Below, one piece after another: positions 38,401 to 52,000 of a DNA stretch of 64,000 bases (within the stretch, counting starts at the first letter, position 1; the number at the start of each line of letters is the position of its first letter). A program made the position numbers and the translations under genes. The notes beneath the pieces are model-generated. The model saw only the letters and a program-made list of their open reading frames with translations, ran no database searches and was not told where the DNA came from. Location: assembly GCA_916048095.2 (NCBI GenBank), contig OU696570.1, forward strand, positions 14,133,520-14,197,519. Direction: 5' to 3'. The DNA comes from Sacculina carcini (taxonomy: Eukaryota; Arthropoda; Thecostraca; Sacculinidae).

Positions 38401-38710
38401 GATCCGGTACCGACCGGTTCGAAGCGGTTTCAGTGCTGGTATCCGTTCGTAACAGACTACACAACGGAAACGGACGTGTCATGCGGTGCGACACACAGGC
38501 GGCGGTGTCGGCGTTGGAATTGTCGCAATGCGTCAGAAACACACCACTGCCACAATCAATGCCGCAACTCAAGTTTCGCTCGTCCTGAATATCGTAGAGC
38601 ACTGTCGGTACTGGGTCCAATAACAGCGGTACTCGAACTTGACTTCCATCACTATCCGAGTGATGGCCGATAGAGGACTGATGTGGTTCAAGTGATAAAA
38701 GCCCACTCAT
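29478..38710 (-). CDS. TAF1C: TAF1C homologue, RNA polymerase I SL1/TIF-IB subunit (whole gene)
   Basis: TAF1C is the beta-propeller subunit of selectivity factor SL1, which recruits RNA polymerase I to rDNA promoters in the nucleolus. Exons in order are 38299-38710, 37925-38017, 37239-37442, 35969-36053, 35131-35372, 34526-34902, 33947-34082, 32341-32802, 31222-31432, 30541-30733 and 29478-29835, about 920 residues (human 869). Diagnostic blocks are VLCHPMDVSRWLTAGTDGRV (propeller blade), HVFHVATRDSIYTLDDR (human LHLVCTQFSLYLVDERLP), AKLTTVGLACA and VLSANWYGDVFTHPL (human LKAPTIGLAAV and LFQLSAAGDVFYQQL). The C-terminus is basic and Ser-rich. Splice phases agree everywhere except between 34526-34902 (ends phase 0) and 33947-34082 (starts phase 2), so one boundary is wrong or a microexon is missing. 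Confidence 0.8.
30541..30733 (-). CDS. TAF1C: TAF1C exon 10
   Basis: Starts after GCGTCAG and ends TGAATG|GTACGC. It encodes LLGLPAETYAVREAIDTTNT, then SGLNRRATWRTRWLGSRSDT. It joins in phase to its neighbours (SEW then ETEAED). Confidence 0.72.
31222..31432 (-). CDS. TAF1C: TAF1C exon 9
   Basis: Starts after TATCAG and ends AAAT|GTGAGG. It encodes VLSANWYGDVFTHPLIARKA, then RRLEQQQMAHARRYALPCHN. The S-A-x-x-G-D-V-F motif is the strongest TAF1C landmark. Confidence 0.82.
32341..32802 (-). CDS. TAF1C: TAF1C exon 8
   Basis: Starts after GTGTAG and ends ATGCAG|GTCAGG, 154 codons in phase 0. It encodes propeller strands (PPLLLHSAPWRSQRELVVVA, STADRHVQCVALDW) and the SPLLLAGVEADARAKLTTVG helix. 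Confidence 0.82.
32803..33946 (-). repeat. TAF1C intron 7 with a 13-bp minisatellite
   Basis: From about 33181 to 33920 the intron is about 57 head-to-tail copies of GAGTACAACTAGT with rare variants (TACTACTAG, GTAGAGCTAG). It lies directly downstream (transcript sense) of the exon ending at 33947. Confidence 0.92.
33947..34082 (-). CDS. TAF1C: TAF1C exon 7
   Basis: Ends GATAGA|GTGCGT. It encodes CVYDVQIAAPGGRAIDWYGL, then TATCHSPHVFHVATRDSIYT. The acceptor TTTCTTAG gives a phase that does not fit the preceding exon, so its left edge is uncertain. Confidence 0.7.
34526..34902 (-). CDS. TAF1C: TAF1C exon 6
   Basis: Starts after TTTTGTAG and ends CAGGAG|GTGAGC. It encodes RFAVRYLYSASIYQVSEADA, a Ser-rich insert, and the blade VALSSVLCHPMDVSRWLTAG, TDGRVRLRDLHTRL. 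Confidence 0.77.
35131..35372 (-). CDS. TAF1C: TAF1C exon 5
   Basis: An acidic, Ser-rich segment (DNSTAFTDDNSVVEAEPQSQ, SSSGGAVHQTHAVDHADDSG) ending AATC|GTAGAC. The acceptor GACAACAG restores phase with exon 4. An alternative acceptor, CACACAG at 35409, gives a longer but out-of-phase exon. A CA-rich block (35416-35705) fills the adjoining intron. Confidence 0.6.
35969..36053 (-). CDS. TAF1C: TAF1C exon 4 (probable)
   Basis: Starts after TTTTGTAG and ends TATAG|GTACTG. It joins in phase to exon 3 to give DAQLVVQWRVFISDAQTKVP, GSTVRRRY. Short and only supported by phase and splice sites. Confidence 0.5.
36054..37238 (-). repeat. TAF1C intron 3 with an 11-bp minisatellite
   Basis: From about 36195 to 37116 the intron is about 84 copies of an 11-bp unit, TTGTGTTATAG, with A/T/G variation at the last base and a few C or G substitutions elsewhere. 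Confidence 0.92.
37239..37442 (-). CDS. TAF1C: TAF1C exon 3
   Basis: Starts after ATTACAG and ends GACTCG|GTGAGG, 204 nt, phase 1 on both sides and matching exons 2 and 4. The in-phase reading is SLLFGNDDMESKYMNLMRIY, VGSKDGRTIGDVEELSVRGP. A second open frame through the same bases has strong G/C third positions (see rejected items), so the frame choice rests on phase. Confidence 0.58.
37925..38017 (-). CDS. TAF1C: TAF1C exon 2
   Basis: Starts after GTTACAG and ends GGAAAG|GTGAGT, 93 nt, phase 1 to phase 1. It encodes RPHDPVYSNVHAYHCINNSS, QAVYKLSKGK, a strand-rich peptide that fits the start of the propeller. Confidence 0.65.
38299..38710 (-). CDS. TAF1C: TAF1C exon 1 (start)
   Basis: ATG at 38710 opens MSGLLSLEPHQSSIGHHSDS and ends LLLGEIPA at CCCGCAG|GTAACA, phase 1, in agreement with exon 2. 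The exon is Ser-rich and poorly conserved, so the identity rests on context. Confidence 0.65.
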
Positions 38711-39177
38711 CTAGCAGCCGACGATGTGATGTGAATATCGTTTCTACCACTGTGTATACAATAACCATCACTTCAGTAACGACACTGCCAACAAAACCAA
38801 TTCCAGAAGACTTCAACAAGAACATACCATACGAAAACACTACGCTCCCAATGATGAAATAATTCGGTGAACATTTCTGTGCTTTCATCGATGAAAATAA
38901 TCCTTCTCATGAGTTTAAAGTCAAAAGATAGCACAAAAAGCTATACAAGTGGGATATTACCCTCCGTTTAAGTCCAAATAAGCCCTCGCTAAGGTGGTGT
39001 AAATATCTGAACTAGCCTTTATAATTGAGAAGCAACAGCACGATGCAAAAACACATATCCTCAAATATATTATACACTGCGTATATTCCAACAAAACACG
39101 GTCATTCAATATTACACACACACACACACAAAGGAAAATGAGACAAAAACACAAATTGAACAAAGCACAAGCCGGCA
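38711..39177. promoter_or_regulatory. CCDC174-TAF1C intergenic gap
   Basis: 467 bp separate the CCDC174 stop from the TAF1C start, both on the minus strand. The gap must hold the CCDC174 3' UTR and the TAF1C promoter. It has a short CA run (39114-39130). No clear TATA or poly(A) element was recognised. Confidence 0.4.
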
Positions 39178-40881
39178 CTATAGAAGCGGAGTTTTATCAG
39201 CCTCCTTGTCTCGTCGCTCTCGCAAACACGACAGACCGGCGTTGATCGCCTCCTGCATGTCGGCTGATGAGGAATTCCTCCACGAAGATGACGTCACATG
39301 CCGCCGTTCTCCACCGAAATAGTCGGCCGTCAAAGGTGGGGCAACCTGCGCACCACGTTGTCGCCAATGCGGCGAACAAGTGTCGATATCGTCACATTCG
39401 TCGACTACATCGCTAGGGGCGCCACGATTGTCACGATGGCCAACAGCCAAGGTGTTGCTGGAATTCGGAGGTTGTACTGCCGATTTACGAGTGGCGCTAA
39501 AGTCGGGACGAACGCTAGGGAGGTGCTGCGATGGCGTAGCACTTGTATCCTGCTCATGGGTTCTCGCAGCTGAATGCATCAAAACTGGGGGAGGTCGAGA
39601 CATGTCGGGAGGAACCCATCCAGAAGTTGATGGCTGAGATGACGGCGAGGATCGACAATGAGAATCATCGCCAGCTACCGAAGAGACATTCTGAGGAAAA
39701 GGCGTAGAATGAGGTGTCGTAGAAGTGGGACGGACGTCTGGCCGGATAGCCTCGTCTGTTTTATAACTCGACGGGGGTGCGAATTCAGAGTTCCTCGCCG
39801 TTCTCTGCTTGGTCACCCATTCTTCCTGAGTCATCACCTCGGTGGACACCTTCTTCAACAACGACTCCTTGCCCAGGTCCCACTCGCGGACAAACTTCTT
39901 ACGTTCTTCCTCAGCGGCCTTTTCATTTGCACTCTCTCGCATCTCACTGAGCCTAGCATCCAGTTCAATATCCGTCTCGTCCGTGGACTTTTTCAACGTC
40001 GTCGTCTGCTCATCCAACTGCTGTTCGAACGAATGCTGAATGGTGAGCCCGAGTTTCAGACGCTTCCTATCGCGCACCTTCCTCAGTCTCTCCTGAAGCT
40101 TCTTCTGACGTTTGGCCTTCTCCAGTCGCGCGCGCTCCTGCTGAGCTCCGGTTTCGTCACGCATGCGTCTTAGCTCGTCCTTCTGCCGTTGACGCTCGTC
40201 TTCGTCGCGCGAGAACTCAAAGTAGCCGGCGCCATGAGTGCGAGCCTCGTCAAACCGCACGTCCTGGTAGTGAACGTCCGTCTTGTCAACGTTATCGTCC
40301 TCGACCTGCTGCCAGGCGGCGTGACGTCGCTCGATCCAGTCCCCCGCTGCTGTACTACCACTCGGCTCCCCGCTGGTCCCATCATACTGCACTGACGGCT
40401 TGTCCACGTCAGAGTCCACAGGCACAGCAGAGCGGAGGAACTCAGAAGGAACGTCCTGGCGTATTGCCACACGACTTCGTCCCAGATCATCGGTGTACTC
40501 GAGCCACTCGTCGCTCTTCCCACTGACCGATGCACGCTCGGGAGAGTGCAGACGCTTTGCCTTCTGCTGGAAATCCACCAGAAAGCGCGAGTTGACCGCA
40601 TCGTCAGCCAAACACCGTGAATCGCTCTTTAACCGATCATACAGCTTGCTCTTGGCCTCGAGCACAGCACGCGACTTGCGCAGTTGCAGCTCGTTCTCGT
40701 CTTCCGTGTAATCATCAGATGACTTCTTACATTTTGCTTTCTGCTCTTTCTTATCAGGCCTATTGCTGGACGCTTTGAAAGACTTGGATCCCGCCGGTTT
40801 CGGTGCATGAGAGGCGGCTTCTTGCTTTTTCCTATGAAGTTCAGCTTTAAGATTGAGCATTGAGAACGAACCAGAAGCCAT
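39178..40881 (-). CDS. CCDC174: CCDC174 homologue, single coding exon
   Basis: CCDC174 is a nuclear coiled-coil protein that associates with the exon junction complex component EIF4A3. This copy has 567 codons, all in one exon. The conserved landmarks are in family order: LNLKAELHRKKQEA (about residue 9), KLYDRLKSDS, FLVDFQQKAK, DEWLEYTDDLGRSRVAIRQD (human [20 protein letters not shown]), VHYQDVRFDEARTHGAGYFE, FSRDEDERQRQKDELRRMRD, VREWDLGKESLL and NSEFAPPSSYK. The centre is a charged coiled coil (about residues 230-320). The C-terminus is Ser/Pro-rich and longer than in human (467 residues). The start is the first ATG at 40881; a longer frame begins only with GTG. Intronless coding sequence in a gene-dense, intron-rich neighbourhood is unusual. 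Confidence 0.92.
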   Translation of the reverse strand: MASGSFSMLNLKAELHRKKQEAASHAPKPAGSKSFKASSNRPDKKEQKAKCKKSSDDYTEDENELQLRKSRAVLEAKSKLYDRLKSDSRCLADDAVNSRFLVDFQQKAKRLHSPERASVSGKSDEWLEYTDDLGRSRVAIRQDVPSEFLRSAVPVDSDVDKPSVQYDGTSGEPSGSTAAGDWIERRHAAWQQVEDDNVDKTDVHYQDVRFDEARTHGAGYFEFSRDEDERQRQKDELRRMRDETGAQQERARLEKAKRQKKLQERLRKVRDRKRLKLGLTIQHSFEQQLDEQTTTLKKSTDETDIELDARLSEMRESANEKAAEEERKKFVREWDLGKESLLKKVSTEVMTQEEWVTKQRTARNSEFAPPSSYKTDEAIRPDVRPTSTTPHSTPFPQNVSSVAGDDSHCRSSPSSQPSTSGWVPPDMSRPPPVLMHSAARTHEQDTSATPSQHLPSVRPDFSATRKSAVQPPNSSNTLAVGHRDNRGAPSDVVDECDDIDTCSPHWRQRGAQVAPPLTADYFGGERRHVTSSSWRNSSSADMQEAINAGLSCLRERRDKEADKTPLL

Positions 40882-41876
40882 TGCATAGACAATATCGTTC
40901 CAGTTCACAGCGAGCCGAGTGATCTACAAATTGATACAGCAATGTGATACACTATGTACAGCAGCAATGTTCATCATGGATGCAAGATTTTGCATCCACT
41001 CAATACATCAATTTAAGCTACCATTTGAGCGCATATGCGGGCGCCACGTGAAACCGCGTCTCACTCCACCATGTGGAACCTGCCAGAAGCAGTGTCCTGA
41101 GCGCAGGGCGGTAATGTGCATGCTTGTGTTTGTCCGTGTCTTTATGTTTGTGTGTTGTTTGGCCATGTGTGTGTATGCTTGTCTGCAAGTGTCCTGTTTG
41201 TTCCTGTGTGTGCAAATATAGTCGGCCCATAGAATTCACGCCGTTCATACGTTTTGTTCCGTGGCAGCCCAGCATACCACACACTTCCTTAAGCAGAAAA
41301 AACCTAGAACTTGCATTTCTTGTAAGTTTCATCAGCTATAATAGAACATTTACGAACATCGGACCCACAAAATTGGCAAAAATAGGTTAACAGTTCATTT
41401 CCACTGTTTTCGTGTCTTATAGTCGTGTCTTTAAGTGTTATAGGCTTTATAGCAAATACCTCAATATTATATGTTAGACTGTTTGGTAAACCCAAAAAGT
41501 GTACCTTCACAGAAACTAGCCACAAAAACTCATGCAAGCAAGTGAATAAAATAAACGGGAAAAATTGAGACTAGATAGAGTTCATCGCCTGACCCATAAA
41601 CCGCTGGAAAGACACAGTAAACAAATTAACCGATAAATATTAGGCCATACATGACTCGCAAGAATAAATGTACCAAAAAGGACAAATATATTGTGTAACC
41701 AACCAACAAATTAGCGTGATACTCAAGAAAAGAAAATGCGGCAAGATTAACGCATTTATGGTCCTCCTGATGTGACAGATACGAGCACAAAAAGACAAGC
41801 ACTGTTTTGAAGTGCTCATTTATGGGGAGCTAAAATAATACCAGTGTCATTTGTTCTGTCTGTTTTGGTTTCGGCA
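40882..41876. promoter_or_regulatory. Divergent promoter region between CCDC174 and NTMT1
   Basis: About 1 kb separates the two divergent start codons. No TATA box or other element was confidently seen. A TG-rich patch lies at 41120-41220. Upstream non-coding exons of NTMT1 may lie here, since the bases before its ATG (TCTGTCTGTTTTGGTTTCGG) are pyrimidine-rich. Confidence 0.4.
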
Positions 41877-45380
<3,504 letters not shown>

Positions 45381-45909
45381 ACTGACGTCCTTCCTCGGTT
45401 CGTGGTAGCTTCGCCTACGCTCTGACGTCACCATGGTTCCCATGGCTACACACACAAACACGCATCTTTCCCACCCCTATATGAGTCCGGCTGTCAACAC
45501 AGGTCCGACGCTCCAGTAATATTTACTTCTTTTTGCCTGTCATCCATTTTATAGGTATGTAACAAGGATTTCTTTGTTTGACAGTGATAGGTAAGTGGAC
45601 TACAAGTGTGATTAGAGGTCATAAAGTAACAAACATAGTATAATAATGCTATAGAAGCCTCGTGTTATTCACCTTACCATATTATGTGATATATTCTATT
45701 ACTAAATGTACATATAAGCTTTATATGTACCTTTGGTGAGCCGTAGCTTCACCAGTGCACAGTGTGGCAAATTGTTCACAATGAATTTTTGCCACACTGT
45801 GCAGTGACCCCTGAATCTTCTGCTATACTTATGTTTCAATAGGGTATTAATTATGTTTCTAATTCAATTTCTTTTTCATTTTCATATCCCGTTTTCTTCA
45901 TCCTTCATT

Positions 45910-47660
45910 ATGGCTTCTAAGGAAAGAAAAGTGGACGCCGAGTGTCACGTTTTCAATGAAGAATGGGGAGTAAAGTACTTCTTTGTGGAAACAAAGGATC
46001 AGAAAGCTAGTTGTGTGATATGTAGCGAAAGTGCTGCCGTTTTGAAAGAGTACAATATTTGGCGTCACTATGAAACAAAACATCTATCAACATATTCAAA
46101 GTTTTCTGGAAAGTTACGCTCTGAGAAATATGAGTCCATGAAACGTGGTTTAGAAACTCAAAGAAACCTCTTCACGAGAAAGTTTGCTGAAAATTAATCT
46201 GTCACTCGTACAAGTTACAAAATAGTGCATAAGATGGCAGTCCGAGGAAAGCCGTTTACTGATGGAAACTTCGTCAAAGCGTGTATGATGGAAGCAGCAA
46301 ATAGCTTATGTCCTGAGAAAACCGATTTGTTTGGAAGTATTAGCCTTTCGACAAGTTCAGTTGTGCGGAGAACAGAAGAACTTGGAGAGAATATAGAGCT
46401 ACAGACACGTGAGAAAGCTAGGAACTTCTTGTGGTATTCTCTGGCGCTGGGTGAGTCAACTGATATCTCGAGTACGTCACAACGTCTCGTGTTCATTCGT
46501 GGTGTCAATTTGGACTTTCAGATAACAGAAGAGTTGGCATCCGTTTGCAGCATGCATGGAACAACAACTGGAAAATAAATTTTCATGGAAGTGCAGAAAA
46601 CTTTGCAAGACTATAACCTTCAGTGGAATCAGCTTCGAGGTGTTGCAGTTGATGGAGGTAAAAACATGCCTGGAGGGAGGTAGGGTCTGGTGAGGCAGAT
46701 CAGGACTCAGTAGGAAGATCTTCAAATTCCAGGCGCTCTGTTCATACACTGCATCATACATCAGCAAGCACTCTGTGGGAAAGCCTTAGATATTTCTTGT
46801 GTACTGAAACCAGTCGTTTCTGCTGTGAACTTCATTCGGGGACATGCACTCAATCACCGTCAGTTCCAGGCTTTCTTGAAGAAATTCATTCTGATTTCTG
46901 TGACTTGCCTTATTACACAGCAGTGAGATGGCTCAGCTGTGGTAAAGTCATGTTTCGTTTTTACAAGCTCCGAAACGAAATAGATGTTCTTCTCACAGAA
47001 AAAGATAGAGCCGATCCACAGCTGTCAGATCCTATCTGGCTGTCAAAGTTGTCTTTTTGGTCGACATCACACCCCACATGAATGAACTGAACTTGAAACT
47101 TCAGGGAAAGGATAACCTCATCTGTGATCTCTACAGAATCATCAAAGGATTTCGGAGAAAGCTGTCATTGTTTGAAGCACAACTGGAAGGAGAAAACTTC
47201 TCTCATTTTCACTGTTTCAGATAGTTTTGCGCTTCAATCGCTGAAGATGTCAACCTCGATTTTCCAAAAAAGATTATTCGTGACTTGAAGAAGCATTTTT
47301 TGGAGAGATTTTCAGATCTCGACAGAACTGAGAGTGACATTCTTCTGTTGCAGAATCCGTTTGATTGTAACCTTGATGAAGTACCAGTTGAACTACAGTT
47401 GGAGCTCATTGATTTGCAAGCAAATGACTTGTTGAAAGAGAAGCACAGAGAAGGAAAACTTGTCGAATTTTACCGCTGCTTACCTGATCCTCTGTTTCCG
47501 AAATTGAAGAAATTTGCCGCTGGTATGCCATCAGTATTTGGAACAACTTATGTCTGTGAGCAAACATTTTCAAAATGTTTTTCAAGTATGTGAAGTCAAC
47601 ACGTCGAATGAGACTGACTGATGAACATTTTAAAGCAATTCTCTTAATTTGATGCAGCAA
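45910..47660 (+). pseudogene. Decayed hAT transposase (GTF2IRD2/ZBED-like)
   Basis: The start MASKERKVDAECHVFNEEWG is the typical opening of transposases related to the C-terminal part of GTF2IRD2. A BED-like zinc finger follows (CVIC ... HYETKH, about residues 37-58). In the same frame, after an in-frame TAA at 46195, it continues with VRGKPFTDGNFVKACMMEAA, then SLALGESTDISSTSQRLVFI. A second TAA lies at 46576. Later pieces (46797-47081, 47285-47593) lie in other frames. They include the C-terminal dimerisation motif FGTTYVCEQTFSK and, after one more shift, MRLTDEHFKAILL. Several stops and shifts make it inactive. Confidence 0.9.
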
Positions 47661-47998
47661 TTCCAAACCAAACATTGATAATATCTTGAAAGCCAAACGT
47701 CAGTTTCACAAATCTCACTTTTTTGCTGTTTAGTTTGTGAGATTCAGATATGTGCACACTAGGTCTAATGTATCTTTTTGCTTACGTCGCCTTCTTTGAA
47801 AACTTTTTAGTAAATAAAATGTTAGTTGTCTTTGTTTTCTGATTAACATGGAATGCTAAGCTTAGTTTTTCGTCTTTTCTCCCAGAGCTTTCGTTCTGGC
47901 TCGCAAGTATTGAACAGAATGATTATGCGGCCCGCGCTCTTCATTCTTTCAGTTATCCGGCCCACTGTGAAAAAAGTTTGGTGACCCCTGGACTAGCT

Positions 47999-48904
47999 GA
48001 ACGCACAGCTCTTCATCAATTGTTTGAAGGTTGACACTCGCATCAAGTGTAGCAGTCAAGTTGTAGAAATGTCCACACACAGTCATGTGACCAGACAAAA
48101 TGCCGGTCGAGTCCAGTTGTTTTGGTTGAACTTTATACTGGATTAATCCCTATTGGTCGCAGTATCTAGCAACGTGATCCTAGTGAGTTTGTGCCACACA
48201 CTCGTTCGCCCTTTTGTTACGAGGTTCAATATAACCTGTATGTATGTGTGTGTTGAAACGTCACCCTTGAGCAGTAGTCGAAGACTATATTTATGCGGGC
48301 AAATCCGCCTTGCGACAAACCGACTACGCCGTGTAAAACCAACCTCTTGTCGACTGCCAAACGATACATCCACACAGAAACCAACCCGCCACACACACAC
48401 ACACACACACAGACAGAAAAAGAAACACAGCAGGAGATTGAAAATTAGTTATTATTAAACGAACAGACAAGTGCGCTTCTTATACACACACACATATATA
48501 TATATGCAGCGCTATATTTATGTAGAGTAATGCACAACTTGTAATTTCACCACAATACGCGTGCAAAATTCTTGTCGAGCCTGCTAAAATTTAACTGCCA
48601 TGTCCAATCGAGTCCACACACTCACACACACACACACGGACACACACACATGTACGGCTCACAATTCTCGCAGACAGACGGACACACATACAAACAGGCA
48701 CTGTAGCAATGGCGAGATTCGTGATTCAACAAACAAACACACACACACACAAATAGAAATAATCTTAGACCAACAGAGAGACGAAGAGAAAAGGCACGTG
48801 TGCGCGTGTGTGAGTGTGTATAGTGTGTGAAAGAAGCTAGGACAAGAGCAGTGTTTGAAGGTCAGCATCTCCAATGATCATCAACACGACCCAATGTCCC
48901 ACAT

Positions 48905-48946
<42 letters not shown>

Positions 48947-48977
48947 ACACACACAGGGCACAGTTTGATCGAAGTTT
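47999..48977. other. Gap between NTMT1 and tropomyosin 3' ends
   Basis: The genes converge here. 47999-48150 would be the former NTMT1 3' UTR, now pushed 2.7 kb away from the coding sequence. The tropomyosin 3' UTR would lie below 48978. CA runs occur at 48391-48411, 48620-48655 and 48735-48750; the CA run at about 48910-48955 lies just 3' of the last tropomyosin stop. Confidence 0.5.
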
Positions 48978-49060
48978 CTAGAAGCCAGACAGTTCGGCGA
49001 ACGCTGTGTCCATTTCGTCGGCGATTCCCTTGTACTTCTCCTTCTCGTTGACCAGCTCAT
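48978..49060 (-). CDS. TPM: Tropomyosin exon 9, distal copy
   Basis: Starts after TGCGACAG and encodes [27 protein letters not shown], then TAG. It is closest to the common molluscan muscle C-terminus (KSITDELDQTFSELSGY). 83 nt including the stop. Confidence 0.93.
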
Positions 49061-52000
49061 CTGTCGCAAGCACGCGCACACCGCCAGCACACACACACAC
49101 ATCAGCACACACGCACGCATCAGCACACACACACACGCCTCGACACAAGATAAAACCCCGGCGCCCAACAACACATTTTCAGCTGCAGAACGTTGCGCAC
49201 AGACGCGCACATACAAACAATGACCGACACACACACATAAGACACCCGGACAGACAAGCACACTGTGTGAAAAGTGAAACCAAAGAATTTTCGGCGTACA
49301 AACCGTCACCACTGGCTACATACACCCTGACACACACACACACATATAAGAGCAACGCAGGAGCAGGAACATACTGGGAACGCGCAACAGCAGGACAGAG
49401 AGAGAGAGAGGAAGCCAGTGTTGAAGACTGAGCACGCAGAGTGTTAGTAGGCAGACATCTCGGAGAATGTCGTGTCCAACTCGTCTGAGATGGACTTGAA
49501 CTTCTCCTTCTCTGTGACCAAGTCGTCTGCATGCACACACACATACACACACACATACACACACACCTGTGTAGATGTGTACGAAAAAAACCTGCGCTCT
49601 GTCAAAGCCAAGAATGCGGACATTGGAAAAACAGTGCCGGAAATTGGAAGTTTCATCTTCGTCCACCAAAAAAAACACAGCAGACGAACAAAACAACAAA
49701 AAGTTAGACAATCGTTAATTTATTATTTTCGATTTAAAAATCAAATGTTAACAAAGTGTGTGTCTTATCGACAACGCGCCCGCTCATCAGCCCAAGAAAA
49801 AGAGCAGAAAATAACATCCACAAAAAACGTGCAACAATTACGAAAACACCGCACAATTGCAAAACGGCAACAAAATCACCGCTTAAAACTGGACCGCCCG
49901 AGAAAAAATTATCGTGCTCGTGTATGCATGTGTGTGTGTGTGTGTGTGTACGTGCGCATAAAACATTGCTTATGAAAGCTCACCTGTACAAAAACATGCC
50001 GCAATTATCCATGCCGTCAACACACGCAAATCAAGCACACACACACACACACACACACAAGAAATAAACAGAGGTTGAGTCAGAAATAAAGCACACACAG
50101 AGAGAGAGAGAGAATAAAGGTGAGATGGAATGTAGGAGCGACACACACACACACACACACATCACAAGTTCTGTATATCCTGCAGTGTGGTGTCCATTTC
50201 GTCCTGGAGACAACGGTGCTGGTGACGAATAGTTTCCAACGTGTCTGCATGCACAGCCATACACAATACGGGTCACACACAAACAAGCATAAAAAGCACA
50301 CACACACACACACACGCACACACGCGGCGGACATGCACAACGTTCACTACCACCGACACACACAAAACTACAGATTAAATGGCAAAAAATCTCAACTGCC
50401 TGGAAAAATACGGCGTGCCGATTGGCACAAAAAAATGCACACACAAAAAAAACAAACACAAACCCAACGTGACCCGGCTGGCTAAAACAAGAATACCAAC
50501 TTGGGCGGGGCTAATACACACACACACACACACACTGGCAAACAGAACAAGCACACACAAACACAATAATACGGCCAGAAGGAGAAACAGAAAACAAGAG
50601 CGAACACGGTCTGGCAAAATCACCTGGCGTCTGTGTTAATTGAGATCAGTAAGAAAACTGAGTCAGTTTCACACTGTCAAGCCGGGCTGCATGTACAAGC
50701 ACACAGGCGCAGACACACACACACACATACAAACTGCCCGCACACCTAGCGGCGCACCAGCGGGGTTAACAAGAAGAATACGGGGACAAACAGAGACAAG
50801 AAACAAGAGAAACAGAGACAAGAAACAAGAGAAACAGAGACAAGAAACAAGAGAAACAGAGACAAGAAACAAGAGAAACAGAGACAAGAAACAAGAGAAA
50901 CAGAGACAAGAAACAAGAGAAACAGAGACAAGAAACAAGAGAAACAGAGACAAGAAACAAGAGAAACAGAGACAAGAAACAAGAGAAACAGATACAAGAA
51001 ACAAGAGAAACAGAGACCAGAAACAAGAGAAACAGAGACAAGAAACAAGAGAAACAGAGACAAGAAACAAGAGAAACAGATACAAGAAACAAGAGAAACA
51101 GAGACCAGAAACAAGAGAAACAGACGAGAAACTCAACAGGAAAAATAATAAATATACAGGAAACACAATAGAAACATAAGAAACACAAGAAAAGTTGAGA
51201 TTAAACGCGCAAAACACGAGGAACATGAACAAGAAACTTCGACAAGATGGTCGATAAACACTATAAGCTCAGGAGAGAAACATGAAAACAAAACAGACAA
51301 GAAACACCGGAGAAACACAAGAGCATGAGAATAGATGATAAGCACAGATGAAAGAAACACAACACTGACAGGTGAGTTACGAAATGAGTTAGTTATTACT
51401 CATTCTCTAATGGCTCATTGGACGACGGGCAAATCACATCAACACACACACACACACATTTGTGTGTAAGCAAAGGTATTAGACGCACTTGCCGCTATCA
51501 TGAGAGAAGGAATGTGTATGTATGTATGTGTAAGAGAGATAGAGAGAGAGGGAGAGAGAGAGAGAGTACGAAGCGGGAGCAATAGACAATACCTTCCAGT
51601 CTATCGACTTCTTTCTGCAGTTTCTGCACGGAACGCTCGGCAAACTCAGCACGAGCCTCAGCCTGCACTCGCACACCAACACACACACATACAGTCAGTA
51701 GATGCAAGTCAGTTTGTATGTGTGTGTGTGTGTGTGTTCGCAGAGAAAATAGTGAAACACTCGTGTGTCCTGCATTCCATTTGTGCTGATGTAATTCTTG
51801 AATTTTGAATGTGTTCTCACCTGGTTGACAATCAATCTTCTGCTATCAGAGAAGCTTTCTTTCTGGCTATCTTTCTAACCCTGAATTTCATAAGAGGCTT
51901 GATATTTAATCCTTAAGTTGCAGCAAATTCGAGCATATTCGGATTATGAACATTTTCTTTGTCGATAAAGAACATGTGTATTTAGAATGGCTCTCATTTA

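Noticed and set aside
41844-41876. Extended NTMT1 N-terminus starting at 41844
   Set aside because: That start is GTG. The first in-frame ATG is at 41877 and gives a sensible N-terminus.
50640-51232. Frames of 120-187 codons over 50.6-51.2 kb
   Set aside because: They are products of the 20-bp array in a tropomyosin intron; the repeated peptide is an artefact.
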